DNA from: Lathyrus oleraceus
Lineage: Eukaryota > Streptophyta > Magnoliopsida > Fabales > Fabaceae
Assembly (NCBI RefSeq): GCF_024323335.1
Contig: NC_066581.1
Coordinates: 445,371,816 to 445,435,815, forward strand
Reading direction: 5' to 3'
Length of the DNA stretch: 64,000 bases
Shown here: positions 10,110-22,168 of the stretch, one piece after another
Position numbering within the stretch: the first letter of the stretch is position 1
Layout of the letters: each line of letters opens with the position of its first letter
Position numbers and translations under genes: made by a program
Notes under the pieces: model-generated
Told to the model about the DNA's origin: nothing
Seen by the model: the letters and a program-made list of their open reading frames with translations, nothing else
Database searches by the model: none

Positions 10110-13100
10110 CCTCCACCACCTTATAAACCACCCATTTCGTATCCTTAAAGACTCGCAAATTCTAAAATTGCAGGGCAATTTAGGAAATTTGTTGAACTTC
10201 TGAAGTAACTGAATATTACAATTCCCTTTACAGAAGCCATCACACAAATTCCCTCATATGCCAAATTTCTTAAAGAGATCTTATCCAATAAGAAAAAGAT
10301 CGAGGATAATGAAATAATTACACTAACTGCTGAATGTAGCGAAATAATCCAAAATAACATGCCTTCCAAACTAAAGGACCCAGGTAGTTTCTCCATACCA
10401 TGTGTCATTGGAAAGTTTATCATAGATAAAGCTCTATGCGACTTAGGAGCCAGCATTAGTGTAATTCCCTTAACCATCAGTAAAAGGCTCAACATGGGAG
10501 AACTAAGGCCAACCAAGATGTCTGTTCAACTAGTTGACCGCTCAATCAAATATGTTGTTGGTATACTAGAGAATGTCCCAATACGTGTAGGACAATTCTA
10601 CATTCCTACAGACTTCATAATCATGGACATCAAAGAAGATGCTAGTGCACCTATTATATTAGGAAGGCCATTCTTAGCTACCGCTGGAGCCATAATAGAT
10701 GTGAAAAGAGGTAAGCTAACATTCAAAGTTGGAGAAGAAAATGTTGAATTCATTTTGACACAATTCTTACAAGCGCCAGCCATAGACGATATCTGTTATC
10801 TACTTGATGTCATAGACGGGTGCGTAAGAGAGATGGAGATGCAAGAAACCACATATTCTGATATAATGATTATCCAAATCCCTCCAGTATTTGAAGATGA
10901 TAATTGGTGTGAACCATACCAAAATGACAATCTAAGCGAATGCTTAGCACTTACACCCAACCACATGCCATGCCCGAATAAACCAGACTTAGAATTAAAA
11001 ACACTACCAAAGAACCTAAGATACGAATTCCTAGACCCTGAACTCAAAAGACCAGTAATAGTCAATGCTGACTTGGGAGAGATGGAAACTGAAAAGTTAT
11101 TAGATGTCTTAAGAAAATATCCAACTGCGTTAGGCTACATCATCGCTGACCTAAAAGGAATAAGTCTTTCTATCTGTATGCATCGCATTATGCTAGAGGA
11201 AGATTATAAAACCTCTAGAGAACACCAGAGAAGGATCAACCCAATCTTAAGTACTATAGTCAAGGATGAAGTAAAGAAGTTATTAGATGCAGGAATCATA
11301 TACCCGACCTCCGATAGTCAATGGGTTAGCCACGTTCATGTAGTACCCAAGAAAAGGGGTGTTACAGTTGTTAAGAACGAGAATGGCGAATCTATAGCAC
11401 CAAGAATTGTGACTGGAAGTAGAATGTGCATCGATTATAGGAAACTAAATAAAGCCACTCGAAAGGATCATTTTCCTCTGCCTTTCATTGATCAAATGCT
11501 TGAACAATTGGCTAAGAATTCCCACTTTTGCTATCTAGACGGTTATTTAGGATTCTTTCAAATTCCTATCCATCCTGACGACCAAGAGAAAACAACCTTC
11601 ACATGCCCTTATGGTACATTCGCTTATCAACGAATTCCATTTGGACTATGCAACGCTCCCACAACATTCCAAAGATTGATGATGTCAATCTTCGCTGACT
11701 TTATAGATGACATTATGGAAGTCTTTATTGACAATTTTTCTGTTTGTGGGAATAGCTTTGAAGGATGTCTATCAAACCTTGAAATGGTACTTGAAAGATG
11801 CGTAAAGGTGAATCTCGTCTTGAACTGGGAGAAATGTCATTTCATGGTCCAACAAGGAGTCGTGTTAGGATACGTAGTATCTGATAAAGGAATTGAAGTA
11901 GACAAAGCTAAGATCGAAATTATAGAGAATCTTCAACCTCCGAAAATCGTACGAGAAATACGAAGCTTTTTAGTACACGTCGATTTCTATCGACGCTTTA
12001 TCAAAGATTTCTCAAAAATTACCAAACCACTTACTGGTTTATTAATGAAAGACATTGACTTTATCTTTGATGAGAAATGTTTAACAACGTTTGAGCAATT
12101 AAAAACATCTTTAATCACCGCACCTATCATGCAACCACCTGACTGCAGATTACCTTTCGAAATCATGTGTGATGCGAGTGATTATACCGTAGGCACAGTG
12201 CTAGCACAAAGAAAGGACAAAAAACTTCATGCTATCTACTATGCAAGTAGAACATTAGATCCTGCTCAAATGAACTACGCCACCACTAAAATGGAACTTC
12301 TAGCTGTTGTGTTCGCTTTAGACAAATTTCGTTCCTACTTAGTAGGAGCAAAAATCATTATCTATACTGACCATGCCGCTATTAGATATTTTCTAAGTAA
12401 GAAGGATGCCAAACCAAGACTCTTAAGCTTGATCCTACTCGTACAAGAATTTGACTTAGAAATAAAAGATAAGAAGGGTACTGAAAACGTAGTAGTAGAC
12501 CACTTACCACGAATCGAAGGGAATAAGCCTGAACAAATTTCAATCAATGATGATTTCCCTTACGAACGACTTATAGCCCAAATGGAAAGTGACATGTCTG
12601 AACTAACCTTAAATGATACCAAAATAGCGGAATCTATGGAAGAAATTCATGCGAATACAACTATGCAATGGTATGCTGATTTTGTCAACTACCTAGTTGT
12701 TGGAGTACTTCCACCGGACCTATCATACCAACAAAAGAAGAAATTCTTTCATGACCTAAAACAATACTACTGGGATGAACTGCTGCTTTTCAAAAGAGGT
12801 ACCGACGGTATTTTTCGTTGATGTGTTCCTGAGGATGAAATAGACGATATAATCTCTCATTGCCATTCCGCCCCCTATGGTGGCCACGCAAGCACTTCAA
12901 AAACTTGTGCTAAGATCTTACAATCTGGCCTCTTTTGGACTATTATATGGAAAGATGTCCATAATGCGGTTATAAATTGAGACTGGTGCCAACGCACTGG
13001 TAATGTTTCAAGACGAGATGAAATGCCACAAACAGGCATCTTAGAAGTGGAAGTCTTTGATTTTGGGGGATTGACTTCATGGGACCATTCCCGTCTTCTT

Positions 13101-13929
13101 TTGGTAATAAGTACATACTCGTAGTTGTTGATTACGTTTCAAAATGGATTGAGGCTATAGCTTCTCCGACAAATGACACACAAGTAATGATTAAGTTCTT
13201 CAAGAACATAATCTTTCCTAGATTCGGTGTGCCAAAACTAGTCGTTAGTGACGGTGGCTCCCATTTCATATCGAATATCTTTTGGAAAACTTCTTTTGAA
13301 TCACGGAGTCCGACACCGTCTAGCAACAACACCTTATCACCCACAAACAAGTGGGCAATTCGAAGTTTCGAATAGAGAAATCAAACAAATTCTAGAAAAG
13401 ACTGTCGGAATATCTAGAAAAGATTGGTCATCTAAACTAAACGAAGCTCTGTGGGCCTATAGGACAGCCTACAAGACCCCAATAGGGACCACACCCTTTA
13501 AATTAGTCTATGGTAAATCATGTCATCTCCCTGTGGAATTAGAACACAAATCTTATTGGGCAATTAAGACCCTAAATCTAAATTATACTTCCGCAAGCGA
13601 GAAGCGAATTTTAGACATTCACGAATTGGAAGAACTTCGACTAGACGCTTATGAGAATGCCAAGATATACAAAGAACGAACCAAAAAATGGCACGATAAA
13701 CATATATCTAGGAAAGAGTTTAATAGTGCTACTATTTAATTCGAGACTTAAGCTTTTTCCGGGAAAACTTAAATCTAGGTGGTCAAGCCCTTTCGAAATT
13801 ACAAAAGTTTTTAAAAGAGGTGCGATAGAAATCAAAGGTAGAAATAGTGAACATTATTATAATATTGACAATAGAGACTATTCAAATAGTCTAAGACTTA
13901 TAGAGCTTCCCACTCAACCACAAAACTAA
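10110..13929 (+). pseudogene. pol: Athila-like gag(C-term)-protease-RT-RNase H-integrase
   Basis: The frame opens at the junction with A (10110), has stops at about 10146 and 10206, then stays open to 12821. Protease CDLGAS lies near 10438; RT core 11250-11900 (MCIDYRKLN, FPLPFIDQML, FGLCNAPTTFQR). The catalytic FxDD is FIDN here (about 11731-11745), so the second Asp is lost and RT should be inactive. RNase H (CDASD, TKMELLAVV, YTDHAA) spans 12160-12510. TGA at 12819-12821 replaces an expected Arg. The integrase follows in pieces: zinc-finger part 12830-13010 with another stop, then frameshifts near 13060, 13290 and 13735. Catalytic parts [14 protein letters not shown] and SNREIKQ are visible. 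It ends at 13929. Confidence 0.85.
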
Positions 13930-14173
13930 TATATCGTAACGTTACTGTCGAACTTACGACATTAAACAAAGTGCTTAGTGGGAGACAACCCACCTTCTTT
14001 TTTATTTGTTAGCTTTGTCTTTAAGCGTTTCCCTTCTTTGGCTATTACTTGTATTTTGCTCCCTTTCCTTGATTCTATGCAATAATGTACTTGTTGCTTC
14101 CCGTTACTAACTTAGAAATATTGGATATTGATTAACAGGCGAATTTATAACTAGTTAGTAACTAACTTTCATC
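13930..14173 (+). other. Non-coding spacer between pol and first env-like gene
   Basis: It holds the phrase agtgcttagtgggagacaac (about 13970-13990) often seen after pol in Athila-like elements, and a pyrimidine-rich stretch. A possible 3' splice site (ttgattaacag, ending about 14139) lies just before the env-like ATG; env-like genes of this group are thought to be expressed by splicing, but I cannot show it here. Confidence 0.4.
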
Positions 14174-15392
14174 ATGCAACCAGTAGATACAGTTTTCAGA
14201 GGCAGAGTTCAGAGAAGGCGCTATGATTATTTAGCTCATAAGGATATGGCTTTATCCATATATTATGACGGACTTACCATGGATAGGTTAGGTATAAGAG
14301 ATAGCATCTTGTTTATGTTTAACCAGCTAGGACGGGAGAATGCTGCTATTAAGAGAAGGTTTGTCACATACCATGAGCTCAGCCTAGAATTCCTTAGCTC
14401 CTTAGTTTACAACCCCGAGCATGGTTACGGACTCAACAAAGGGTTGGTTTCCTTTAGGCTGTTTAGTATGGACTTCACTTATAACCGTAGACACCTTGCT
14501 GACCTCCTAGGATTTCCTAGTGGCCCATTCGTTTTCACTACCCGCTAGGAGGAATTAATCGATTACATCGACCTAGATTACTTTTGGGGTAGTTTAACTG
14601 GAGACTACCGCCCTGACCCATACGAGATGCACTCCCAAATGATACACAACCCTGTTATCCGCTACTTCCACAAAATAGTAGCTCACACCCTATTTGAAAA
14701 AGAAGCGAACAACACCTTAGTCAATGTTCATCTTACTGTGTGTCGACCAAGGTCGACATGTCAATGTTGTGACATTTATGATGGAAAGATTTGTTCACCT
14801 TGCAAAGAACAATCGCACCTCAATCATAATAGGCGGCCTAGTAACCATGATAGCTGATGCCATTGGACTTAGACGCCCACATTCCGAGCATACACCTTTT
14901 GGACACATCCGACCCATGGATATTGAATTTTGCTTCGACCGAAGAATCATAGGAAACCTTGGGCCAGATACTTTTGACTACCTAATTAATAACGAAGTTG
15001 ACCAACTATTTACCTTACCAAACCATGAGAGAACAAGTGTTCATAACCAAAATAATTGGCTTTATGATTTAGATGAACATCACATTGCTCGACCATCACC
15101 TCCTGAGATACCTCCTATATATGAGTATTTAATTGACCCTATCTTTGTCAATGAATCTGACCTTGAAACCCCTCCAAACTACTATAACCTAGATGAATCG
15201 GAACTTCCATCCTATGCCGAAAATCTGACCATAATCCTTACCCGTTTGGATGGTTTCCACACTGACATTACTAATGTGAAAGATGAAATAAAGAGCATGC
15301 GCCTTGATGTCTTAGGCTTAGTGGATATCATCGTCGAACAGTTTGATCACTTGAACCAGGATGTAGTTGCTTTGGGACAGAACCATGGCTGA
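14174..15392 (+). pseudogene. First env-like gene (ATHILA ORF-1 type), one stop and one frameshift
   Basis: Starts at ATG 14174 (MQPVDTVFRGRVQRRRYDYL) and is open to TAG at 14546-14548, continues in the same frame past the stop (EELIDYIDLDYFWGSL, NPVIRYFHKIVAHTLF), shifts frame near 14730-14760 and ends at 15392. About 400 residues in total. The block TYHELSLEFLSSL, then FxLxNxRR(H)LADLLGF, is the ATHILA ORF-1 family signature as I know it; these proteins are called env-like from their position, and I see no convincing signal peptide or membrane anchor. The C-terminus (TDITNVKDEIKSMRLD, VDIIVEQFDHLNQD) looks like a short coiled coil. A related gene follows at 16114. Confidence 0.75.
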
Positions 15393-15717
15393 TTACATCG
15401 ACCGCTGAACTCTCATACTCACATTAAAGCAATGAGGGCACTGATATGTTTTAGTGTGGGGAGGGAGCATTTTTATTGCTATTATTTATTTTGTTGTTAC
15501 ACTTAACTTTAGTCTTTTAATTTAATTTAAATAACATTGTTATTTCTTTTTGCTTCTACAATAAATTTAATTTACCTCCGTCAGTTTATTTTTACTGCTG
15601 CTAATTCCATACTGCTTTTATTTTATGTTTTACTGCTGATGTACTGTGTTTCTACTGTCGTTACTACTGTCTTACCGCTATTAAAATTTTATATTTTTTG
15701 GCCTTTCTGCAAAAATT

Positions 15718-15906
15718 GTGACCGTTGCATGTGACAACCGTCACATGCAGTGTTATGCCCGTCACAGAGGTGTGACCCCCGTCACAGAAACGCCACGACC
15801 GTCACACATTAAGTACATGATTGTTACATACGACCATTACATATGACCGTTACACAAGATCGTCACGTGTGACGACCGTAACAGCTCTGTGACGATCGTC
15901 ACGAAT
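15718..15906. promoter_or_regulatory. Array of CGTCAC / GTGACG motifs
   Basis: Six exact CGTCAC hexamers and several one-base variants (ccgttaca, ccgtaaca, ccattaca) occur in under 200 bases; two also appear as GTGACG on the same strand, giving inverted units such as gtgacgatcgtcac. TGACG is the core bound by plant TGA-class bZIP factors, so enhancer function is plausible but inferred. A shorter related cluster lies in the LTR of the same element (23384-23464). Confidence 0.6.
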
Positions 15907-15920
15907 CCAGAAGGCGCACC

Positions 15921-15927
15921 TATAAAA
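15921..15927 (+). promoter_or_regulatory. TATA box before second env-like gene
   Basis: tataaaa is flanked on both sides by aggcgcac, and it follows the CGTCAC array directly. The ATG of the env-like gene is at 16114, leaving a leader of roughly 160 bases. Confidence 0.5.
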
Positions 15928-17238
15928 ACAGGCGCACTTCCTTTCTTCTTCCTCATCTAATCATTTTATTTTCCTTAACCATCCCACTCACACTACTCTT
16001 TTCTCCATTAACCCTTTCATCACATCCTTTTAAGCGAGAAATGTGTGAGTGCCTTATAACTCACGAAATCCATCTCTTCCACCAAAACCTATGTTTTTAA
16101 ATTCGCACACTAAATGGCCCGTCAAGAGAGAGCTTCTCTTGTCCTTTCAAATATTGTATTCAGAGAAGGAGAAGACGGCGAGCGACATAGAGACAACTAC
16201 CTCAGGTTTTATCAATGTTCAGTCCAAGCTATGAGGTATGTTGATAACGACTGTCTGACGAAGTTGGGACTTTCAAATGGCGTGGAATGGATGTTGAACA
16301 ACTCTAGTTTGACGCAACTTTGCACCAACCCGCAACCAACTTAGGAGGCGCTGACCCTGGAATTCCTGAGTTCATTATCCTATATAACCCCTCCTGGTGA
16401 AACTCAGTTTCTCACCGGAGCCGCCACATTTAGAATGTTCGGTACCGAGTATTCCCTAAACCAAACACAAATAGCAAGAATACTTGGTTTCCGTCATGGA
16501 GAGGGAGTTCACTATTATATCCCGGACGGATGGTCGGAAATAGAATTTGTAGTTTGGCACAACCTCGCCAAAGTTAAAGTCACAAGCTGGGATGCGCTCA
16601 ACGCAACATACAGCCACAACCAGGCTATAAGATATTTCCACTGAGTCTTAGGGCACACGATCTTCAGAAGAGTCAATAATCACAAGGTAAACTCTAAGGA
16701 GCTATTCTTTCTTCACTGTGTGTTTACCCCGGTGGAATTCAATGCCACCTCATCAAGGTCAAAGACGACGGGAAGTAACATCCTGTGGTTCGGAACAAGA
16801 CAGTTCAAAGCATCATTATGCCCAACAGGAACCGTACCGATCCGCAGAATATGGCGAATTGGATTTTTGATCTGAACGCTCCTAAGCCCAACGCAGGAGA
16901 TCCTAATAATGGAGTGGATGAAGTTGAAGAGGGACTTGATCGACAAATGCCTCAACCACCTCCTGAGTATGCTGCAGAGACATCTTCCCGAGGCCAGCGA
17001 AGAAACGAGCACCGACCCCCCACCATGGAAGACATCTATGCTGAGATGTTGCGACACAACCAGGGGATGGAGGAGCGCCAGACAAAAATGATGCAAACGA
17101 TCCAGCAGATACAGAGGGATTAACATGACTATGCGAACTGGCACGACCAGGGGATGGTGGAACTTTCCGAAGAGATGAGTGCCTTGACACATTGCGTTGA
17201 TGCCATCCAGGAGTACACTCAGCATGTGGGGTTGGATA

Positions 17239-17243
17239 CTACG
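17239..17243. repeat. Left target-site duplication of solo LTR G
   Basis: ctacg here against ctacc at 22093-22097: four of five bases match. Confidence 0.65.
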
Positions 17244-18440
17244 TGTAGCGGGGTTTTCATTACTTTTAGGTTTATTGACTAAACCAAAAGTAAACATATA
17301 ATTCGAGTCACCACTGCACTTTTATTTGTCCAAAGGAAAGGCTAAAAAGCGTACAAAAGCCAAGTAAGAAGTTTTTCAAATAAAAAACTAATAAAAATGT
17401 CAGAGATCTAAGTAAGGGGGTTGGTTATGAAATGGGAAGGTTTTACGCACCCAAATCATCCTTAGTACTCTAAGGGAACCCTTTTTGCAAATATGTGTTG
17501 TAGGTTGGTATCTGTGAAAAGATTTGTGCAAACAGATTGGAGGGATGAGAAGAGAATAAATTATATTTACAAATTTGTTGTTTGAATGGATGAACCCATT
17601 GCCTACGTACCATCACAAAGGAGGATCAAAACCTCGTAGTTCAGGATAAAAATCTCAAAGATTGGTGAATTGATTTTAATCAAAATCTTTAAGGTCTTTT
17701 GTTATCAAAGGGAGAAAACTCAACCTAAACCAACAACCCACCATGTGAGGAAAGCTTCAACATGCTAGTGAGAGGTTAACCCTATAATAAGCATGGAAGA
17801 CTTATAATCCAATCACTAAGGATAAGGTGAGATTTGCATCAACCACTATGATAACTCAAACCTATGACTAATTTTTAAGAAAAGGTTTTAACAAAGTGGT
17901 CATTGGAACGACAAAGAAACTTGAAATGGGTTGCATTTACAAGTTAGACTTATTTACAAAATGAAGTCAAAGTTTGGATTAAAGTATATTCACAATGAGT
18001 ATTTAAGAAAATAGTTTTGAAAAGTCAAAGGCTTAAGGCCTAGGTTTCTAATTTGAAACAAAGTCAAAGTTTTGAAAATGTTTTTTGGCTTGGTTAGAGT
18101 GGGGAGAAGAAGAGAAGGGCTATTCCTAAAGAATATAAAGATAAGAGGAGAAAGATAAACCCTTGGAGTTCCTTTTTCTTTAAGTCATAGAGATGACTCA
18201 AGATGCTCATATACTTTGGACTTAGCACACAAACAAGCAATCAATAAATTGAATTCAATCTCCTAGGATCTCCAATTGGCTTGACTCTTAACTTGGCTAC
18301 TCATGACAATGGTCGTCTTTTCACAATCTCAAGGTGGGATCCCTATCACACAAAAGCAAACATCAAAAAATTCACAACACAATAAGGGGAATGGACAAAG
18401 AATAAGTTTGGAAGGGAAGTCCTTTGAGATCAACTTTGAA

Positions 18441-18526
18441 TTATAGCATTCTAAAGGCATGAGGCATAGTTGCTCTTCAACAATTTTGCATTCTAAAGGC
18501 ATGAGGCCTAGTTGCTCTTGAACTCC
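18441..18526. repeat. Two-unit tandem repeat in solo LTR G
   Basis: The unit gcattctaaaggcatgaggc, followed by a tagttgctctt tail, occurs twice about 48 bases apart, roughly where LTRs A and D carry their minisatellites. The + LTR of B has a single diverged copy (aaaggcatagcattctag, about 24940). Confidence 0.75.
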
Positions 18527-20563
18527 TTTAAGCATAGGTAAATCCTAATTCTAAGTCCTTTCTCCTTTTGCATTTGGCTCACATCAAAACAAGCACAAAC
18601 AAAACAAGATAGCAATATATATTTATTACAATAATGAGCTCAAATGAGTAAAAGAAAAATGACATAAACATAAAATATGTGCTCAAATGAGCAAAGTGAA
18701 AATCAATATGAATAATGAGCAAGAAATAAATGACATTAAAAATAAATGGCAAGAAATTAAATTCTCAAATTAAAGTTAGTAGTTAGTGAGGTTATGTTAG
18801 TTTGTCATAAGACAATGTAGCGCTATGTTAAGCAATCGTAAGTGGACTAATGTAGTAGTCACACCTATCTGAGACCGGTCAATAAAAATATAGGAAAAGA
18901 ACACAAGTTAGAGATCATGACTAGTAAGCCAAGCTCCATAAACTTGCCATGCCAAACAAAAGGGGAAGGGCCTTGTATTGACTTTTGATTATTTTCTTGA
19001 CCAAGAAGCAACCTATCTTGGACATAAAACAACTCACTTGTTCATGGATCAAGTTGAGTTTGGTTTGGATCAAAGAAGGTTAAACTTCTCATTTGTCAAG
19101 ATCAACCATAAGACTTTAACTCATTGTCCATTGATGGAAAGAAAGGGATGACAATGAAGGGAAGGAAAAAGAAGATAACAACCAATTCCAATTGATCAAA
19201 TATGAATCAAATTAACATCAATCAACACCAAACAGAAGAGAAATGAAGATAACAAGTCAAAGAGTCAAATGATATTTTTTTGAATTTTTTGAATTAAAAT
19301 AAAATGCAAATAAAAATGAACAAATAAGGTTGAACCTCAAACTCAATTCAAATCAACTTCAACAAGTCCAATTAAATTCTCATAGGTTCAACATAGTCAA
19401 ACAAGCTTTGACTAATTTTCTCACAAAATTTTGAAATCAGAAAGCAATTAAAAACAATTAAAAATAGCATAATATGAATTAAAATCTCAAATAATCTCAA
19501 AACAATCAAGGAATTGTTGAGACTATTTTTCATTAATTTATCATGATCCATAAATGCTATGAAAATATTTTTGGATTTTTTAAAAGTCAGAAAGTATTTT
19601 AAAATGAACTAAAACTATTAAAAATCAAATAATCCATGAAAAATATCAAATGAAGTCACAAAAATAATTAAAAATCATAATATGAAACTAGATTTTTCAA
19701 GAAAATGTTTGGAGTTGGTCTCATATTTTTATGACTTCAAATGAATTTTTTATGAATTTTTGAAAATAAAAGGAATTAACTGAAAATAAAATGAAAATGG
19801 AATAAATGGAAAAAACCAGCGCCACAGGATGCGTTTCATTAATATACGTGGCATCAATGGATGGTCCAGATCATAGGGAACATGGTGTGCTTGAGTCAAA
19901 CGCGCAACAACATGCATTAAATGGAGTAAACACAATGAATGAACAAGATTAAAACGTGGAAACCAAATCCAAGGGCCAGGAGGATGCACCCGTCGTGGTG
20001 GTGGTGGAAACCACCATCTTCTTCGGCCAGACAACAAATTTCGGCCACCAGTTGCAGGAAAATGAACTTTAATGAAAATTAAAAACAAGGCCATGGAAAT
20101 GAAGCTCGTGTGATGGAGATCATCACTGTACCAATGGATCTCCCTCACTCTTCCTATATTGAGAGAAATTTGAAGGAGAAGATCATGGTGTTCAAACTGT
20201 TTGTTCATGAAATGATGAATTGAAAACACCAATGGCTTGCCTCAAGTGTGAGGACTTCAGAAAACCACAAAAACACAAGGATGCTACATTGAATTAAGAG
20301 TTCTAGATCCAAAAAGTTTGAGAAATAACCTTTGAATTGAAGCACTTCTGGCCACGAATCCTCCAAGTCCCTCGCTCCTTTGATCTATGGATGTAGTGGA
20401 AGTGAAAGGCTAAGGAATTAGGCTTTAAAACTCAGCTAATGATGTTGAATTTCAAGCTCGAAAGTAAGAACAATTTTTTAATAATTCATTTGGTATGGCT
20501 ATGGTTTCAACTCTGCAGCAATTCAAATCTCCAAAAGGTTGATGAATGAAGGAGATGCAGCCT

Positions 20564-20573
20564 CTATTTATAG
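20564..20573 (-). promoter_or_regulatory. TATA box in solo LTR G
   Basis: The minus strand reads CTATAAATAG about 1.5 kb from the LTR start, matching the placement in LTR fragment C (45284-45293). Confidence 0.55.
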
Positions 20574-22092
20574 CTAAATGTGGCTGATCACACACTTCTC
20601 TCGTGTGCATGGAATTTGAACTTTGATGTGCATCGGCCTGTACAGGCGTGTGGAAGGCCCAATGATGGCTGAAAGAGATTGTTGAGTTCATGTGAAGAGC
20701 AATTGGACATGTACATTGGATGGAAGCAGCTTTCATGTTCAAGTTTCATCATAAAATACCAAAATGCACATAAATGGAAATGAATTCGAAGCTCACAAAT
20801 GGTAAGTCCAAATGAGTAATGTGAGTAATGGTTGGAAAGCCCTTGAAATAAGGAATTAAAGTCATGTTGGGCAAAAATTCATTTAGCATATGCAAATTGA
20901 TGAAAACTGGTTGTGAAAATTCAAGTATAAAACATATTCAAGTTATTTTGAAAAAGTTCACCAAAAACAAGCTTAATCAAACCCCTCTTTTCTCATGATA
21001 CAAGCTTCAAATGAGAAAACCTCCAACATAAAAGTTGTAGGTAGGCCTTTTTAAGGTGATAAATTTATACTCAAAGTTTCCATCATTTGGGTTTTCTATG
21101 ACAAAGTTATGGGCATTAGAAGTTGGGTACTTTTTCAAATTCAATGAATTAGGTCCAAGATGACCTATAATGTTTTGTATTATCACATGTATTTATTTTA
21201 TGATTATGAAATTTTGTCCAACATAACATTTTACATAGACATATCACTATTTCCAATGCATTTGGTCTCACCTAAAAATCATGAAAATTAAGTAAGTTAT
21301 GCCCTTGGTGAGTTGACCCAAAATTAGGGTTTCAGTCAAAATGACCTATAATGTTTTGAAATGAAAGATGACCTTAAAAGTTTCAAATGGATTTTTGATG
21401 AACTTAAAAGTTCTTCATATGGTTCTTAGGAACAATTTTTCTCTTGGGGTCATCTTCATTTGACAAAGACATCAAAAGTTATATCTCAATGATCCTCAAT
21501 TTAGTCAGATGACTTGATTGGTCAACTTTTTAAGGCCAAACTTCCAATCTTGATAAATAAATGATTGAGGGGCCTCAAATAGGCTCAAATATGCTTAAAA
21601 TGATGAATGAAATAAATTCCCATGATTAAATTTGACCATAGGTTGAGATTGCTTCATGGGCAAGGCACAATCAAAGCACAGTGAAATTAGGGTGTCCTTG
21701 GGAAACAATCCTCAAGACCTTTGGGCTATCTTGATCAAATTTGAACATTGAGATACTTGGGAGACATATATGATGATTAGGAACTTTGTGGACCATTGTC
21801 ATGCTTTTTCTCATCTTCATCTAGCCATTGCATCGGGCTTAGGAGCATTGGAGCACATGATCACTTGAGCTTCAAAATAAAAGAGTTAGTGACATATTTT
21901 TGTGCTTTTGATTAGTAATCAAATAAGAAAAGCAATAATATACAGTACACGCATGCTTGGTTGTCTCAAAATATTCAAACAAGTCCCCACCCTAGGATTA
22001 AGGAGCCAAACATGTTATGATCCTCGAGGCAATGCACTTGTGCAATAACATGATGCCATGAGGGATCTTAGGGTCAAAATTAGGGTCTCACA

Positions 22093-22097
22093 CTACC
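22093..22097. repeat. Right target-site duplication of solo LTR G
   Basis: ctacc, paired with ctacg at 17239-17243. Confidence 0.65.
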
Positions 22098-22168
22098 CAG
22101 CATGGTAGAAGTGAGCATGCACGAGCAAGAGTTAGAGCACGCAGATTCCATCTTCGTGACGAGGAGTA

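Larger units (their letters stand above)
15393..16113 (+). other. Non-coding block between the two env-like genes, with promoter-like sequence
   Basis: Starts with the phrase gcaatgagggcactgatatg...agtgtggggaggga (15430-15470), which recurs in diverged form after the second env-like gene (about 22210-22240). An AT-rich stretch follows (15480-15715), then the CGTCAC array (15718-15906), a TATA box (15921) and a pyrimidine-rich leader of about 150 bases with a short upstream ATG at 16041. I see no LTR end or primer site here. Confidence 0.6.
17244..22092 (-). mobile_element. Solo Ogre LTR G (4.85 kb)
   Basis: On the minus strand it begins TGTGAGACCCTAATTTTGACCC (22092) and ends CCCCGCTACA (17244). 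No gag, pol, primer site or polypurine tract adjoins it; both flanks are the same env-like gene of E, and a 4/5-matching duplication brackets it. This is the expected product of recombination between the two LTRs of a full element. Its U5 end matches LTR D closely over the first 250 bases. It contains a two-unit repeat (18441-18526) and a TATA box (20564-20573). I see no gene in it. Confidence 0.85.
16114..22168 (+). pseudogene. Second env-like gene, interrupted by solo LTR G
   Basis: Starts at ATG 16114 (MARQERASLVL) and is a diverged relative of the gene at 14174: LTLEFLSSL, then a GFRHGEG block where the first gene has GFPSGP, and NQAIRYFH matching NPVIRYFH. In-frame stops lie at about 16342 and 16642-16644; a frameshift near 16750 leads to the frame 16785-17123 (proline-rich, then the EDIYAEMLRHNQG helix), and TAA at 17121-17123 is followed in frame by more coding sequence up to 17243. 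Solo LTR G (17244-22092) splits the gene. Coding resumes after the target duplication in the matching frame and ends at TAG 22166-22168 after an Arg-rich tail. Function unknown; broken. Confidence 0.65.

Noticed and set aside
15718..15906. CRISPR-like array of short repeats
   Set aside because: Repeats are 6-10 bases with irregular spacing in a plant retrotransposon; not a CRISPR array.
16713..17297. 194-codon minus-strand frame
   Set aside because: It opposes the env-like gene of E and spans the edge of the solo LTR, so it cannot be a conserved gene.
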